Origin: a virus
Virus record (IMG/VR): IMGVR_UViG_3300047157_000041
Location: 1 to 64,000 of that record
DNA length: 64,000 nt
Direction: 5' to 3' (one strand)
Shown here piece by piece: positions 62,644-64,000 of this stretch. Under the pieces are notes generated by a model, which was not told the origin of the DNA, did no database searches, and worked only from the letters and a program-made list of their open reading frames with translations. Every line of letters starts with the position of its first letter. Position 1 is the first letter of the stretch. The translations under genes and the position numbers were made by a program.

Positions 62644-62996
62644 TGGCATTTAAGTTAAAACCTCATTCGGAAGTTTTTGGGATACACGAAAAAACATCTC
62701 AATTTGGTACTCCTGTTATTTTAAAAGATGATTTGGAAGAAGGGGTTGAAGCTGAAGCCAATAGAGACGGTACTATTTTTGTTAGTTCTAAGTTATCTGA
62801 TAAAAAGATAGAAAAAGCTGTGGCTCATGAAAAAGTGCATTTAGATCAGCTAGCTACAGGTCGATTACAATACACAGAAGATTCTGTAACTTGGAAAAGA
62901 GATACAAAATCCCCAATGAAAGTGTACAAGCGATCTGAAATGAACGAAGGTCACCCTGATTTTGAGTGGGAAGACGAGGCATATAAACAATCATAA
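62643..62996 (+). CDS. Small zincin-like metalloprotease domain protein
   Basis: 117 residues. VAHEKVHLDQLATGRLQY holds HExxH, with the downstream WEDEAY giving a possible third ligand. KSPMKVYKR contains the SPxK tag. Zinc metalloproteases of this size in virion clusters may act in entry or maturation. It starts on the last base of the preceding gene stop. Confidence 0.6.
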   Translation: MAFKLKPHSEVFGIHEKTSQFGTPVILKDDLEEGVEAEANRDGTIFVSSKLSDKKIEKAVAHEKVHLDQLATGRLQYTEDSVTWKRDTKSPMKVYKRSEMNEGHPDFEWEDEAYKQS

Positions 62997-62998
62997 TT

Positions 62999-63412
62999 AT
63001 GGCAATTACATATAGAGGACAAGCAAGTAGACTTAATAAAATTGAGTCAAAGCAAAACGCAAGTGGTTTTCAAGAAAAATCTGATCCAGGCCCAAGACAA
63101 GGCGTTGGCGGTGAAGATGTATCTTTAAAGCAAGCTAAAGCATCTTTTCAAGAAAGACTTTCGTCACCGGGTAAAAAGAAAAACTTTTATGGTGGTGAAG
63201 CTTATTTTCAAGACGGGTACGGTGGCGATTTAGCTAGTCCTGCTAAAATTAATCCAATAACACAAAAATCAAAATCATCGCCTTTTAAAATAAACGAGGC
63301 TTTAGTATCAGGTGCTGCATTAACAGGTAAAAAGTTTGTAGATGTAGGAGCTGAAGTAGGCAAAGCTTTTAAGGAACAAGAAGAACCTAAAGCGGCGGAT
63401 CTAACAAAATAA
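62999..63412 (+). CDS. Small virion-type protein with internal-protein module
   Basis: 137 residues, Gly/Ser-rich. It carries SSPGKKKNFYGGEAYFQDGY and LASPAKINP, SSPFKINE, then ALVSGAALTGKKFVDVGAEV, which matches the N-terminus of the internal virion protein at 19062. Likely virion-associated; role unknown. Confidence 0.55.
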   Translation: MAITYRGQASRLNKIESKQNASGFQEKSDPGPRQGVGGEDVSLKQAKASFQERLSSPGKKKNFYGGEAYFQDGYGGDLASPAKINPITQKSKSSPFKINEALVSGAALTGKKFVDVGAEVGKAFKEQEEPKAADLTK

Positions 63413-63426
63413 CATAACTAACTAAA

Positions 63427-64000
63427 ATGGGAACAAAAGGGAAAAAGAACATACCGATTACTGCAAGAGTAGAATCAGGTTTATTTAATCAAAAGAAAGG
63501 TGTGAAAGAGCCTTTATTAAATGTGGGCCCAGCGGGTGTGCATGGCAATAATCAAACTAGAGATATACCATCGCCAAGTAAACTAAGAGGTTACTCAATG
63601 AAAAAAAAAACTGAGTCACCGTTAAAACAGCAGTTAGCAGAAAATAAACCTATACAAGCTGTAATTACAACACAGGGTGCTGGTCAAATGATTACTGAAA
63701 AAGGTAAAGAAAAAACTAGAAATAAGAATTGGGACGATTTAAGAGCTGAAGGCTGGTCTGAAGATAGAATACAAGAGGCAAAAGATTGGAGATCTAAAAA
63801 CAAAGATGCTCCTAGTGATCAGGTAGGGACAGGAGAATTTGAACCAGATACAAAGAAATTTGTACCTGGTAAAAAAGAAATTAAATTAGAAGATCTTGAA
63901 GCGGAAGGTAAAAGAGGAATTTCTCAAGGTTGGGAAGTAAATCAACAAGCAAGAAAACAAAGAAAACTAAGCGGCAATATTGAAAAAGGTCAAAAGAATA
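63427..64000 (+). CDS. Basic SPxK protein, N-terminal part (cut by window end)
   Basis: It starts MGTKGKKNIPITARVESGLF, then IPSPSKLRGYSMKKKTESPL with two SPxK sites, and continues with charged, helical sequence through 64000 without a stop. 191 residues visible. It resembles the other small basic proteins here. Function unknown. Confidence 0.55.
   Translation, partial: MGTKGKKNIPITARVESGLFNQKKGVKEPLLNVGPAGVHGNNQTRDIPSPSKLRGYSMKKKTESPLKQQLAENKPIQAVITTQGAGQMITEKGKEKTRNKNWDDLRAEGWSEDRIQEAKDWRSKNKDAPSDQVGTGEFEPDTKKFVPGKKEIKLEDLEAEGKRGISQGWEVNQQARKQRKLSGNIEKGQKN

Overview
The window is about 64 kb of a lytic, tailed, double-stranded DNA phage. It has no integrase, no ribosomal RNA and no host housekeeping operon. 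Starts are preceded by A/T-rich leaders with almost no Shine-Dalgarno sequence, base composition is AT-rich, and the portal, capsid and connector proteins read like those of crAss-like and Cellulophaga-type podoviruses. A Bacteroidota (flavobacterial, probably marine) host is therefore the best inference. The window starts and ends inside genes, so the genome continues on both sides.

Layout. (1) 1-29.8 kb, + strand, late module: terminase, portal, scaffold-like protein, major capsid protein, connector and tail proteins, a Cys-rich small-protein cluster, two internal virion proteins, a giant multidomain (polyvalent-like) internal protein, small basic proteins, a one-TM holin candidate and an amidase. 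It ends at a bidirectional terminator (29882-29917). (2) 29.9-42.4 kb, - strand, nucleotide and replication module: NrdA/NrdB, a nuclease, a GIY-YIG/MazG-like fusion, ThyA, primase-helicase, SSB-like protein, RecB-like nuclease, ERF annealing protein, a sigma factor, an HTH protein, a PDG-like protein and an ATP-dependent DNA ligase. No DNA polymerase is seen. (3) 42.4-46.6 kb, - strand, early module of tiny genes. Many start next to a repeated bipartite promoter-like motif. It also contains a tRNA with a CAT anticodon and two tRNA-like elements. (4) 46.59-47.11 kb, a gene-free divergent region with direct repeats (candidate origin or control region). (5) 47.1-64 kb, + strand, host-recognition module: 3-TM holin, fibre proteins with many GIGTTSP repeats encoded by near-identical GC-rich DNA, an S74-type chaperone end, a GroEL/GroES pair, and small basic SPxK-motif proteins related to those near 28-30 kb.

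Several large + strand genes (terminase, portal, large tail protein, polyvalent protein, fibre) are broken by single-base frameshifts, mostly in short homopolymers. Their pieces are listed separately and cross-referenced. The most novel-looking signals are the tRNA-like minihelices in the early region, the repeated early promoter motif, the GC-rich fibre DNA repeat, and the SPxK motif shared by two distant clusters of small proteins.
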